This document shows positions 15,458 to 23,812 of a stretch of 39,853 nucleotides of DNA, piece after piece; position 1 is the stretch's first letter, and every line of letters begins with the position of its first letter. This DNA is from JBAVVD01 sp049697115 (GTDB lineage Bacteria; Acidobacteriota; Aminicenantia; Aminicenantales; UBA4085): the NCBI GenBank assembly GCA_049697115.1, contig JBAVVD010000028.1:1-39853 (forward strand), given 5' to 3'. The position numbers were made by a program, and so were the translations under genes. The notes beneath the pieces are model-generated. The model worked only from the letters and a program-made list of their open reading frames with translations, did no database searches and was not told the DNA's origin.

Positions 15458-17593
15458 TTAATAATTGACCTTGATGTCCATATTATAGAACATGAAGGAC
15501 CATCTGTCGGTGAGTTCATCAATGGCCTTGGTCATGGAGCTGGAACCGTGGCCGGACCTCGTTTCAATCCGGATCAGGACGGGATTCGGCCCTTTGTGTT
15601 TTTCCTGGAGTGCGGCAATGAACTTGAATGAGTGCGCCGGAACGACACGGTCGTCGTGGTCGGCGGTGGTCACGAGCGTGACCGGATAGGAAACGCCTTC
15701 TCGGATGTTGTGCAGCGGAGAGTAGGCGAAGAGATTTTTGAAATTTTTTTCATCGTCACTCGATCCGTATTCGACCGCCCAGCCCCAACCGACCGTGAAT
15801 TTATGGTAGCGCAGCATGTCCATAACCCCTACGGCCGGGAAGGCGACTTTAAATAATTCCGGACGCTGAGTCATACAGGCGCCCACAAGCAGACCGCCGT
15901 TAGAGGCTCCGGCGATGGCCAGCTTGTCCTCTGATGTGTATTTTTCCTTGATCAGGTATTCGGCAGCCGCAATAAAATCATCAAAGACATTCTGCTTGTT
16001 GAGAAGCATTCCCGCCTTGTGCCATTCCTCTCCGTATTCGCCTCCGCCGCGGATGTTGGCCGAGGCATAGATGCCTCCGTTTTCAAGAAGAATGATATTG
16101 GCCGGAGAAAAGGCAGGCACCGTGCTGTAGTTGAAACCGCCGTATGCATACAGGAGGGTCGGGTTACGACCATTCCGCTTTATCCCCTTCCTGTGCACGA
16201 TGAACATCGGGACTTTTGTCCCATCTTTGCTGGCATAAAAAACCTGCTCGGTCACATAGTCTTCAGGAGTGAACTTGACTTCTGACTTGCGAAATACTTC
16301 CGATTGGCCTCCGGCGATATCATATTTGTATATCGTCGGCGGAAAAGTGAAGGAGGTGAACGCATAGAATAAAATCGTGTCGTCTCTTTTTCCGTAAAAT
16401 CCTCCGGCCGTTCCCAGAGTGGGAAACTCAATCTCCCGGACCAACGTCCCTGTCAAATCATGTTGATAGACTTTCGATTGGGCATCTTTCAGATAGCTGC
16501 AGAACAAATAGCCGCCGACAATGTTGGCGCTGTTCAGAACTTCCGGCTTTTCAGGAATAACGGTTATCCAGTTGTCCTTGGCCGGGGAATTGGGGTCCAT
16601 GAGGACAACACGGTAATTCGGCGCATCCATGTTCGTGGAAACCAGGAATTTATCTTTCATGTTGTCGATGACCGCACTGTTGAAATCAAAGCCCTGAATG
16701 AGAGGCTGAAACTTCGCATCTTTTCGGGCGAGGTCTCGATAATAGAGTTCATTCCCATAGGTGCCCTCGGAAATGTATAACAGCATATACTTTTCGTCTT
16801 CGGTTACGTCCACGCCCATGTAGCGAAGCGGATGCTCTTTGTCCTCATAGACAAGCGCGTCCTTCTCCTGGGGGTCGCCCAGCCGGTGGTAGAATATCTT
16901 CTGAAATTTATTCATACCCTTCAATTCCTGGCCTTCCTCGGGCTTATCATAGCCGCTGTAATAAAAGCCGTTTCCATGCCAGCTGGCTCCGGAAAATTTG
17001 ACCCACTGGATGCGGTCATCCAATTCTTTCTTGGACTCAATTTCCATAACCCGCAGTTCCGACCAATCTGATCCGGCCTCAGACCGTGACAATGCCGCAT
17101 AGCGGTTGTCATTGGAAATACCGACCAGATTGATCCTCACGGTTCCGTCCGGAGACAGGGCATTGGGATCGATGAAGACTTCGGGCTCTCCATCCAGGCC
17201 TTTTTGAATGTAGAGGACCGACTGATTCTGCAGTCCGTCATTCTTGTAGAAAAAGTAATACTCTCCGGCCCTTCTCGGGGAGGAATAGCGGGGATAGTTG
17301 AAGATCTCAGTGATCCGCTGACGCATCTTCTCCCGGAATGGAATCCCTTCCAGATACGTAAAGGTCACTTTGTTCTGTTCCCCAACCCACTGCTTAACTT
17401 CCTCGGCATTGTCGTCTTCCAGCCACCGATAGGGATCAGCCACTTGAGTACCGAAATAATCGTCCGCCTGGTCAACTTTTTTTGTGACGGGATAGTTCAG
17501 TGAGGCTTGGGTTTTCTTACAGCCCTCATTCTGACCGACCAGAAAAAGGACTGCACAGAATAGGACCAACAGGGCCAGATGTTTTCTTTTCAT
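15458..17593 (-). CDS. Prolyl oligopeptidase (S9A), exported
   Basis: This 711-residue protein matches the S9A family in length and order. The N-terminal lid segment carries DPYRWLEDDNAEEVKQWVGE (about 53-72), followed by the seven-bladed propeller (about 85-430) and the hydrolase domain. The triad is Ser564 (GASNGGLLVG), the Asp of DHDDRVVP (about 649) and His682 (SGHGSS), close to the positions in the mammalian enzyme. The first 20 residues are an export signal. A Cys at about 25 (NEGCKK) resembles a lipid site but lacks a standard lipobox. It cleaves after proline in short peptides. It begins 21 bases after the biotin-carrier gene, so it is likely co-transcribed with the leucine-type catabolic genes. 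Confidence 0.95.
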   Translation of the reverse strand: MKRKHLALLVLFCAVLFLVGQNEGCKKTQASLNYPVTKKVDQADDYFGTQVADPYRWLEDDNAEEVKQWVGEQNKVTFTYLEGIPFREKMRQRITEIFNYPRYSSPRRAGEYYFFYKNDGLQNQSVLYIQKGLDGEPEVFIDPNALSPDGTVRINLVGISNDNRYAALSRSEAGSDWSELRVMEIESKKELDDRIQWVKFSGASWHGNGFYYSGYDKPEEGQELKGMNKFQKIFYHRLGDPQEKDALVYEDKEHPLRYMGVDVTEDEKYMLLYISEGTYGNELYYRDLARKDAKFQPLIQGFDFNSAVIDNMKDKFLVSTNMDAPNYRVVLMDPNSPAKDNWITVIPEKPEVLNSANIVGGYLFCSYLKDAQSKVYQHDLTGTLVREIEFPTLGTAGGFYGKRDDTILFYAFTSFTFPPTIYKYDIAGGQSEVFRKSEVKFTPEDYVTEQVFYASKDGTKVPMFIVHRKGIKRNGRNPTLLYAYGGFNYSTVPAFSPANIILLENGGIYASANIRGGGEYGEEWHKAGMLLNKQNVFDDFIAAAEYLIKEKYTSEDKLAIAGASNGGLLVGACMTQRPELFKVAFPAVGVMDMLRYHKFTVGWGWAVEYGSSDDEKNFKNLFAYSPLHNIREGVSYPVTLVTTADHDDRVVPAHSFKFIAALQEKHKGPNPVLIRIETRSGHGSSSMTKAIDELTDRWSFMFYNMDIKVNY

Positions 17594-17614
17594 TTCTCCC
17601 TCCTTAAATATTTC

Positions 17615-18121
17615 TTATTTTTTGGATTCGAGCTCGATGAGGGGTTTTTCGGAGTTGACCAGATCTCCCGCTGAGACAAATATTTTCTTCACGATTCCCT
17701 CGATCGAGGATTTGATTTCATTCTCCATTTTCATCGCCTCGACGATGGCCAGGGTCTGGTTTTTCCGGACTTCTTCATTTTCAGTGACCATAATCTGAAT
17801 GACTTTGCCCGGCATGGGCGCGGTGATGAGCCGTTGGCCTTCCTGAACCCTGTCATCGCCTGTCTGGAAACCTTGCGCTTCCTCTTGGGGCTCCTGGATA
17901 ATAAACTGTTGGCCTTCAAGGGAAATAATTTTTTTATCTCTATCATGAGCCATGTGTGCCAGATAAGATCGGCCGCCGACCAAAAGGGAGAAGACATTCG
18001 GAGAAACGGACTGAATATCCACTTCGAAGGAATGTCTCCCTTCCGAGACCATAAGGCGATTGTCTTTTTTTTCAATCGATATTTTGTGAAGCTGAGTATT
18101 GACTAAATACTCATATTCCAT
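17615..18121 (-). CDS. Biotin carboxyl carrier protein of an acyl-CoA carboxylase
   Basis: This 168-residue protein has a beta-rich N-terminal region (about 1-75) and a C-terminal biotinyl domain (about 98-166) with the biotin-accepting lysine Lys131 in EAMKMEN. APMPGKVIQI and the closing PLIELE frame the hammerhead fold. The ATG 18119-18121 is chosen because GAGGAG from the end of the upstream gene lies at the right distance. The open frame runs upstream but would overlap the biotin carboxylase gene. In most methylcrotonoyl-CoA carboxylases this domain is fused to the biotin carboxylase; here it is separate, two bases downstream. It should carry carboxybiotin between the carboxylase and the transferase encoded nearby. 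Confidence 0.92.
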   Translation of the reverse strand: MEYEYLVNTQLHKISIEKKDNRLMVSEGRHSFEVDIQSVSPNVFSLLVGGRSYLAHMAHDRDKKIISLEGQQFIIQEPQEEAQGFQTGDDRVQEGQRLITAPMPGKVIQIMVTENEEVRKNQTLAIVEAMKMENEIKSSIEGIVKKIFVSAGDLVNSEKPLIELESKK

Positions 18122-18123
18122 CT

Positions 18124-19656
18124 TCAGTGCTCCTCTTTCCCTCTCACCGCACCCTGGCCAATCCGCCAGCTTCCCAGGCTCTGCCAGGGCGAAACCATTT
18201 CTATTCGTGCCGCGGGGGCGCCTCTTCGCTCCGAGGAGGAGGAATTCCACGAATCAAAGGCCGCCACCGCCATAGCGATTCTCAGTAAATCTTCTCGTTT
18301 TCCTTTCTCCTGCCAGTCATTCAAATTATTTTTTATGAAGCCGGTGTTTGTATTTCCGGCTCTGAATTCAGGATGGCTGACAATATCCTTGAGAAATCCA
18401 ATACAGGTGCAGATGCCCAGGATGACGTAGTCGTTCAGAGCGGTGATCATCCGCTGGCAGGCCCGCTCACGGTCTTCCGCCCAGACGATGAGCTTGGCCA
18501 GGATGGGATCGTAATAGATCGGGACCTCCCAGCCGCTGTAGATGCCGCAATCATGGCGGACTCCAGGGCCTTTAGGCTCTTTGAGGAAAAGGACTTTCCC
18601 GGAGGACGGAAGGAAATTATTTGTCGGGTCTTCCGCATAGATGCGGCATTCAATGGCATGTCCCCGCTGCTTCAAACTTTCCTGATTGAAGGAAAGCTTC
18701 TCACCCGAAGCCATCCTTATCTGCTGGTGAACGAGGTCCACTCCGGTGCAGAGTTCGGTCACCGGATGCTCCACTTGGAGCCGGGCGTTGACTTCCAGGA
18801 AATAGAAGTTTTTATTTTGATCCAGGAGAAACTCCACGGTGCCGGCATTGTTGTAACCTGAAACCTGCATGACTTTTTTGGCCGTCTCGCCCATTTTCGT
18901 CCGAAGCTCGCTGTCGAGCGCCCGGGAAGGACTCTCTTCGACAATCTTCTGATGCCTCCGCTGGATGGAGCATTCCCTTTCGAAAAGATGGACCGTATTT
19001 CCATAATTGTCGGCCAGGACCTGGAATTCCACATGGCGCGGCTCTTCAATGTATTTTTCAAGATAGACGGACTCATCGCCAAAAGCGGATTTGGCTTCAC
19101 GCATTCCGGCTTCAAGGGCCGCCTTCAGTTCCTTCTCCGCGCAGACGATGCGCATACCTTTGCCCCCGCCTCCAGCCGAAGCCTTGATCATCACCGGATA
19201 ACCCAGCTGACGGGCGGCGGCCTCATATTCCGAGAACTTCTTCGGAATGCTTTTCATCCCCGGGATGATGGGAATGCCGGCCTTTTCCATGGTCTGGCGG
19301 GAACGGACTTTATCGCCGACAAGCTCGAGGGCATTCGCATTGGGGCCGATGAAGATGATCTTCTCTTTTTCACAGCGCCTTGCAAACTTCGAGTTCTCTG
19401 CCAGAAAGCCGTAGCCGGGATGAATGGCTTCCGCGCCGGTACTATGGGCCGCTTCGATGATGCGGTCCATTTGGAGATAGCTTTCAACGGCAGGCGCAGG
19501 GCCGATGAAAACGGCCTCGTCCGCCATCTGGACATGCAAACTTTTGCGATCCGCATCGGAATAGACGGCCACCGTTGCAATCCCCAGCTCCTGGCAGGCC
19601 TTGATTACCCGGACGGCAATTTCTCCGCGGTTCGCAATTAATATCTTCTTGAACAT
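18124..19656 (-). CDS. Biotin carboxylase subunit of (methylcrotonoyl-type) acyl-CoA carboxylase
   Basis: This 510-residue enzyme is the ATP-dependent biotin carboxylase. Its N-terminal domain begins FKKILIANRGEIAVRVIKAC. The ATP-grasp glycine loop is KASAGGGGKGMRIV (about 157-170). The catalytic region includes ECSIQRRHQKIVEESPS and EVNARLQVEHPVTE. About 60 extra residues follow the carboxylase core, ending in a low-similarity Ser/Arg-rich tail. It lacks the C-terminal biotinyl domain of fused MccA/LiuD; that domain is the next gene. It begins 14 bases after the hydratase gene. Carboxylases of this kind act on acetyl-, propionyl- or methylcrotonoyl-CoA; the neighbouring LiuB- and LiuC-like genes favour methylcrotonoyl-CoA. 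Confidence 0.93.
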   Translation of the reverse strand: MFKKILIANRGEIAVRVIKACQELGIATVAVYSDADRKSLHVQMADEAVFIGPAPAVESYLQMDRIIEAAHSTGAEAIHPGYGFLAENSKFARRCEKEKIIFIGPNANALELVGDKVRSRQTMEKAGIPIIPGMKSIPKKFSEYEAAARQLGYPVMIKASAGGGGKGMRIVCAEKELKAALEAGMREAKSAFGDESVYLEKYIEEPRHVEFQVLADNYGNTVHLFERECSIQRRHQKIVEESPSRALDSELRTKMGETAKKVMQVSGYNNAGTVEFLLDQNKNFYFLEVNARLQVEHPVTELCTGVDLVHQQIRMASGEKLSFNQESLKQRGHAIECRIYAEDPTNNFLPSSGKVLFLKEPKGPGVRHDCGIYSGWEVPIYYDPILAKLIVWAEDRERACQRMITALNDYVILGICTCIGFLKDIVSHPEFRAGNTNTGFIKNNLNDWQEKGKREDLLRIAMAVAAFDSWNSSSSERRGAPAARIEMVSPWQSLGSWRIGQGAVRGKEEH

Positions 19657-19670
19657 TCCTTCCTCTATCT

Positions 19671-20462
19671 CTATTTAAGCCATTTTGGTTTTCGCTTTTC
19701 CAGGAATGCCGCCATTCCTTCCTGGCCCTCTGCACTCACTCTTAAATCAGCAATCATTCGGGCCGTGAATTTCTTAGCCTCTTCAAAGGACATTCCAGGA
19801 ACCTTCTGAATGAGCTCCTTGCAACTGGCCAGAGCCTCTGGCCCAGAAGATAAAAGGGACCGGATGATTTCATCAACCGTATCATCCAGTTTATCTGCAG
19901 GCACGATGCCATTGATCAGTCCGATTTCCAGCGCTCTTCCGGCATCGAACCTTTCTCCGGTCAAAAAATATTCTCTGGCCTTGCTCTCTCCGATCCGCCG
20001 GATGACGTAGGGTGATATCGCCGCAGGCACAAGCCCTATTTTCACCTCGCTCAGACCGAATTTCGCTTCTTCAGAGGCGACACCGATATCGCAGGCCGAC
20101 AGAAAGCCGTTGCCCCCACCAATGGCCGTACCGTTGATGCGGGCAATCGTTGGCTTGGGCAAAGTATAGATGAGATGATGAAGTTCGGCGATTTCCATCG
20201 ACTCCTCTAGGTTCTGCTCGAAAGAAAACTGAATGACTTCCCGCATCCAGTTCAAATCAGCGCCGGCGCAGAAAGACTTTCCCATCCCGGTTAAGACGAC
20301 GACTCTGATTTCCGCATCATCGCCCGCCTGACGAAAAGCATCCTGCATTTCACGAATCATTGTTGAATTGAACGCATTATGAACCTCAGGCCGGTTGAGA
20401 ATAATGCGGGCGACTTCTCCTTGGCGGGTCAGGATGATTGTCTGATACTTTTTTTCTCTCAT
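19671..20462 (-). CDS. liuC: Methylglutaconyl-CoA hydratase (LiuC-like, enoyl-CoA hydratase family)
   Basis: This 263-residue crotonase-fold protein starts at the ATG 20460-20462. The frame extends 11 codons further, but that would run into the palindromic repeat. Crotonase features are RPEVHNAFNSTMIREM, the oxyanion segments SFCAGADLNWMREV and GTAIGGGNGFLSACD, and the helix SPYVIRRIGESKAREYFLTG. The AGADLNWMR and SPYVIRxIG strings are what I associate with 3-methylglutaconyl-CoA hydratase rather than fatty-acid enoyl-CoA hydratase. It would interconvert methylglutaconyl-CoA and HMG-CoA, linking the carboxylase genes with the HMG-CoA synthase of the same operon. The specificity is inference from motifs and context. 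Confidence 0.88.
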   Translation of the reverse strand: MREKKYQTIILTRQGEVARIILNRPEVHNAFNSTMIREMQDAFRQAGDDAEIRVVVLTGMGKSFCAGADLNWMREVIQFSFEQNLEESMEIAELHHLIYTLPKPTIARINGTAIGGGNGFLSACDIGVASEEAKFGLSEVKIGLVPAAISPYVIRRIGESKAREYFLTGERFDAGRALEIGLINGIVPADKLDDTVDEIIRSLLSSGPEALASCKELIQKVPGMSFEEAKKFTARMIADLRVSAEGQEGMAAFLEKRKPKWLK

Positions 20463-20487
20463 TCTATTCTCATGGAATATCAAAACC

Positions 20488-20528
20488 GGGGACACATATT
20501 CAATCTGGGAAATGAGTCATGTGTCCCC
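20488..20528. repeat. Palindromic repeat with 10-bp arms (REP-like)
   Basis: GGGGACACAT (20488-20497) and ATGTGTCCCC (20519-20528) are perfect inverted arms around 21 bases. The right 22 bases (20507-20528) recur at 25223-25244 with 19 of 22 identical. The element sits in the gap between two catabolic genes and resembles GGGGACACAT-type intergenic palindromes that spread with Y1 REP-associated transposases. No such transposase is in this window. Confidence 0.65.
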
Positions 20529-20547
20529 ATATTTATTCATATTTGTT

Positions 20548-22155
20548 TCACATGCGGAAGATGCCGACTTTGTAGTCGGGGATCGGAGCGTTGAGACTCA
20601 TGGAAATTCCAAGCGCCAGCGCCGGTCTCGTTTCCAGCGGAGTTAAAATTCCATCGTCCCAGAGCCGGGCTGTACTGTAATAGGTACTGGCTTCACGGTC
20701 GTATTTCTCCAGGATGGGCTGCATCAACTTCTCTTTCTCTTCGCCGCTCATCTCGATACCCTCCTCCTTGAGCCTTTTAATTTTCACCGTAAGTAAAACA
20801 TTGGCCGCCTGCTCTCCGCCCATAACACTGATCCGGGCATTCGGCCACATCCAGAGCAACCGTGGGTCATAAGCCCTTCCGCACATGGCATAATTTCCGG
20901 CGCCGTAAGAGCCGCCGACAATCACAGTCAATTTTGGCACGTCGGCGTTGGCCACCGCATGGACGAGTTTGGCCCCGTCCTTGGCGATGCCGCCGTGCTC
21001 GTACTGCTTGCCGACGATAAAGCCGGTGATATTCTGAAGGAATATAAGAGGCACTTTACGCATGGCACAGAGTTCAATGAAGTGGGCGCCCTTGAGAGAG
21101 CTCTCCGAAAACAGAACGCCGTTATTGGCTAAAATTCCCACAGGATAGCCCATGATACGGGCAAAGCCGCAGATCAGCGTCGGCCCATAAAGTTCCTTGA
21201 ATTCTTGAAAACGGCTGCCGTCCGCCAGTCTGGCGATAATTTCCTTGATGTCGAACTGCTTTCTCAGATCCAGCGGGATAATTCCATACAATTCTTCAGG
21301 GTCATAATAGGGATCTTCAGGCTCGGCCATGTCGAGCTGGAATTTTCTCGGCGGGTCCAGGGTTTCGATAATATTCCGGGCAATCTCCAACGCATGCGCG
21401 TCATTCAGGGCGTAGTAGTCCGAAACTCCTGAAATCCGGCAGTGGACATCCGCGCCACCCAGATCCTCGTCCGAGACTTCCTCGCCCGTGGCCGCTTTGA
21501 CCAGCGGCGGGCCCCCAATAAAAATCGTCCCCTGCCTCCGGACAATCACTGTCTCATCGCTCATTGCCGGAACATAGGCTCCTCCAGCCGTGCAGGAGCC
21601 CATAACGATCGAAATCTGGGGAATACCCATCGCTGAAAGCCGGGCCTGATTGTAGAAAATCCGGCCGAAATGTTCCTTATCCGGAAAGGTCCCGGCCTGA
21701 TGGGGGAGAAAAATCCCTCCGGAATCGACGAGATAGATGCAGGGCAGGCGGTTCTCCATGGCCACTTCCTGCGCTCGGATGTGCTTCTTGATGGTCATTG
21801 GGAAATACGTGCCGCCCTTGATCGTAGCGTCATTGGCCACGATTAAAACCTCACGCCCACGAACGACACCAATTCCTGTGACCATGCCAGCTCCGGGAGA
21901 TTCATTGTCATACATGTCATAGGCGGCCATGGGATTGAGTTCCAGAAAAGGTGAGTTCCGGTCAAAGAGCTTTTCCAACCTCTCCCTGACCAAGAGCTTC
22001 TTCCTGGATTTATGAAGCTCTCTGTATTTTTCCGGACCTCCCTTCTGAACCTCGGCCAGCCTTTTCTTGTATTCGGCCACAAGCTTCTTCATCTGCTCAT
22101 AATTCTGCCTGTATTCCTGGCTCTGGGTATCGACTTTGCTTTCTATTCTGAACAT
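20548..22155 (-). CDS. liuB: Methylcrotonoyl-CoA carboxylase beta subunit (carboxyltransferase)
   Basis: This 535-residue carboxyltransferase has the tandem crotonase-type halves of acyl-CoA carboxylases. The N-terminal half contains SPGAGMVTGIGVVRGREVLI, NDATIKGGTYFPMTIKKHIR and LVDSGGIFLPHQ, blocks characteristic of MccB/LiuB rather than PccB. FGRIFYNQARLSAMGIPQIS and MGSCTAGGAYVPAMSDE complete the first acyl-CoA site. The second half has NITGFIVGKQYEHGGIAKDG and GGSYGAGNYAMCGRAYDPR. It transfers CO2 from carboxybiotin to methylcrotonoyl-CoA, giving methylglutaconyl-CoA. The related substrate geranyl-CoA cannot be excluded. Separated genes for the biotin carboxylase and carrier lie downstream, with the hydratase between. 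Confidence 0.92.
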   Translation of the reverse strand: MFRIESKVDTQSQEYRQNYEQMKKLVAEYKKRLAEVQKGGPEKYRELHKSRKKLLVRERLEKLFDRNSPFLELNPMAAYDMYDNESPGAGMVTGIGVVRGREVLIVANDATIKGGTYFPMTIKKHIRAQEVAMENRLPCIYLVDSGGIFLPHQAGTFPDKEHFGRIFYNQARLSAMGIPQISIVMGSCTAGGAYVPAMSDETVIVRRQGTIFIGGPPLVKAATGEEVSDEDLGGADVHCRISGVSDYYALNDAHALEIARNIIETLDPPRKFQLDMAEPEDPYYDPEELYGIIPLDLRKQFDIKEIIARLADGSRFQEFKELYGPTLICGFARIMGYPVGILANNGVLFSESSLKGAHFIELCAMRKVPLIFLQNITGFIVGKQYEHGGIAKDGAKLVHAVANADVPKLTVIVGGSYGAGNYAMCGRAYDPRLLWMWPNARISVMGGEQAANVLLTVKIKRLKEEGIEMSGEEKEKLMQPILEKYDREASTYYSTARLWDDGILTPLETRPALALGISMSLNAPIPDYKVGIFRM

Positions 22156-22234
22156 GGCCGTAACCTCTCAATCCCCAAATATTTTCTCATAATAAATACG
22201 GTTCAAAAACCATTCGGGTGGTGTCCTCTGGATT

Positions 22235-22627
22235 TTATTCCGGGACGAATTTATACCCGTAGTAGAGAATGCCCGACTCTCCTTCCTGGGAAATCTTCCG
22301 GAATTCAATTTTCACCCGCTTGCCGATTTTCAAATCCTCAAAGTCGCTGTCCACTACCTGGCCCATGAGCTTCACCCCATCATCGAGCTCTACGATCGCC
22401 ACGGCATAAGGGGCCTGGTCGGCAAACTGATGCGGTGGAACACGGATTATAGTGAAGGTCATGACCTTTCCCTGCTCAACCAACTTCACGGGTTCAAACT
22501 CTCTGGAGCCGCACTGAGGGCAGACCAGCCGCGGCGGAAAGCATATAAATCCGCATTTTTTACATTTTCCAGCCTCAAGCCTGTATCTTTGAGGAATCTC
22601 TCTCCAGTTTCTCGATGGTGTCGGCAT
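22235..22627 (-). CDS. DUF35 zinc-ribbon/OB-fold protein (acyl-CoA-binding scaffold)
   Basis: This 130-residue protein starts at the ATG 22625-22627, preceded by GGGAGG; the longer frame would overlap the thiolase gene. A rubredoxin-like zinc ribbon is formed by Cys22, Cys25, Cys36 and Cys39 (CKKCGFICFPPRLVCPQC). An OB-fold follows (VMTFTIIRVPPHQF, YAVAIVELDDGVKLMGQVV, GKRVKIEFRKI). In archaea such DUF35 proteins bridge acetoacetyl-CoA thiolase and HMG-CoA synthase, share a CoA-binding channel and pass acetoacetyl-CoA directly. The gene order here (synthase, thiolase, DUF35) is the same as in those archaeal operons, so a scaffold role is a strong inference. Confidence 0.9.
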   Translation of the reverse strand: MPTPSRNWREIPQRYRLEAGKCKKCGFICFPPRLVCPQCGSREFEPVKLVEQGKVMTFTIIRVPPHQFADQAPYAVAIVELDDGVKLMGQVVDSDFEDLKIGKRVKIEFRKISQEGESGILYYGYKFVPE

Positions 22628-22640
22628 TTGATCTCCCTCC

Positions 22641-23795
22641 CTACTCTCTCTCAAAAATATGGACCAGAGCACTTCCGCCCGAGCCGCCCATGTTCTGCGT
22701 CATTCCCACCTTTGCCTCCTTGACCTGCCTCTTTCCGGCATCGCCCCGAAGTTGTTTGACAACCTCCACGGCCTGGGCGACACCTGTGGCTCCAACCGGA
22801 TGGCCCTTGGCCTTTAAGCCGCCGCTTGGATTGACAGGGATTTTCCCTTCGAGCGCAGTCCATTTCTTCTCGACCGCCTCGCCTCCTTTTCCCTTATCCG
22901 CCATGCCCAGTGCCTCGATGACGCAGATTTCAGCGATGGTGAAGCAGTCATGGACTTCGACCAGGTTGATTTCTTCGGGTTTTTTATCGGCCATGGCATA
23001 CGCCTGCTTCGCCGCCTGATAGGTGGATTCCAGCCAGGTGATGTCCTTGCGTGAGCTGAGCGCGATTGTATCCGTGGCCTGGCCGCTCCCGATGATTTTA
23101 ACTATGGGCTTTTTCAGCTTTTTAGCCACATCCAGGGAGCTTAAAATGACAGCGGCGGCACCGTCTGTAATGGGCGAGCAGTCCAGCACCCGCAGCGGGT
23201 CAGCGACCAGCACAGAATTCAGGACCGAATCGACCGTGATTTCGAAAGGGTACTGGGCCAGGGGATTCATTGAGCCGTTATGGTGGTTCTTGACGGCCAC
23301 CATGGCCAACTGCTCCCTGGTTGTCCCGTATTTTTCCATATGTGCCCGGGCAATCAGCGCATAAAGGCCGGGGAATGTAATTCCATGAAATCCCTCATAT
23401 TCCTGATCAGCCGCAGCTCCCAAGGCAAAAGTGGCCTCACTGCCGTTGACATCCGTCATTTTTTCCACTCCGCCGACAAGAATAATATCGCTCATTCCGG
23501 AAGCGACTTCAATGAAACCCTGTCTGAGCGCGACTCCCCCTGAAGCGCAGGCGGACTCCACCCTGGAGGCCGGGACCGGCGTCTGGCCGAGGTAGTCAGC
23601 GATCAAGGACCCCAGATGCTCCTGCCCCACAAAAAGGCCGGGCGTCATAGAGCCGATATACATGGAGTCAATATGATCGACTCCTGAATCGTCAATAGCC
23701 AGCAGGGCTGTTTCCACAAAAATATTCCTCAGGGATTTCTCCCAGAGCTCACCCCACTTGGTCATTCCAATTCCGATGACAGCAACTTCTCTCAT
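22641..23795 (-). CDS. Thiolase, acetoacetyl-CoA thiolase of archaeal/SCP2 type
   Basis: This 384-residue thiolase has the nucleophile Cys83 in ESACASGG, the His of EVHDCFTIAE (about 293) and the second catalytic region GGLKAKGHPVGATGVAQ (about 337-353). The replacement of the CxGxG end by MTQNMGGSGGSALVHIF is typical of the SCP2/archaeal thiolase branch, in which the second cysteine is absent. It condenses two acetyl-CoA or cleaves acetoacetyl-CoA. It lies 17 bases after the HMG-CoA synthase gene and 13 before the DUF35 gene, matching the archaeal thiolase-synthase complex. The cysteine count and motif order argue against a fatty-acid 3-ketoacyl thiolase, although broader specificity is possible. 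Confidence 0.9.
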   Translation of the reverse strand: MREVAVIGIGMTKWGELWEKSLRNIFVETALLAIDDSGVDHIDSMYIGSMTPGLFVGQEHLGSLIADYLGQTPVPASRVESACASGGVALRQGFIEVASGMSDIILVGGVEKMTDVNGSEATFALGAAADQEYEGFHGITFPGLYALIARAHMEKYGTTREQLAMVAVKNHHNGSMNPLAQYPFEITVDSVLNSVLVADPLRVLDCSPITDGAAAVILSSLDVAKKLKKPIVKIIGSGQATDTIALSSRKDITWLESTYQAAKQAYAMADKKPEEINLVEVHDCFTIAEICVIEALGMADKGKGGEAVEKKWTALEGKIPVNPSGGLKAKGHPVGATGVAQAVEVVKQLRGDAGKRQVKEAKVGMTQNMGGSGGSALVHIFERE

Positions 23796-23812
23796 CTTCT
23801 TCTCCTGTTTTC

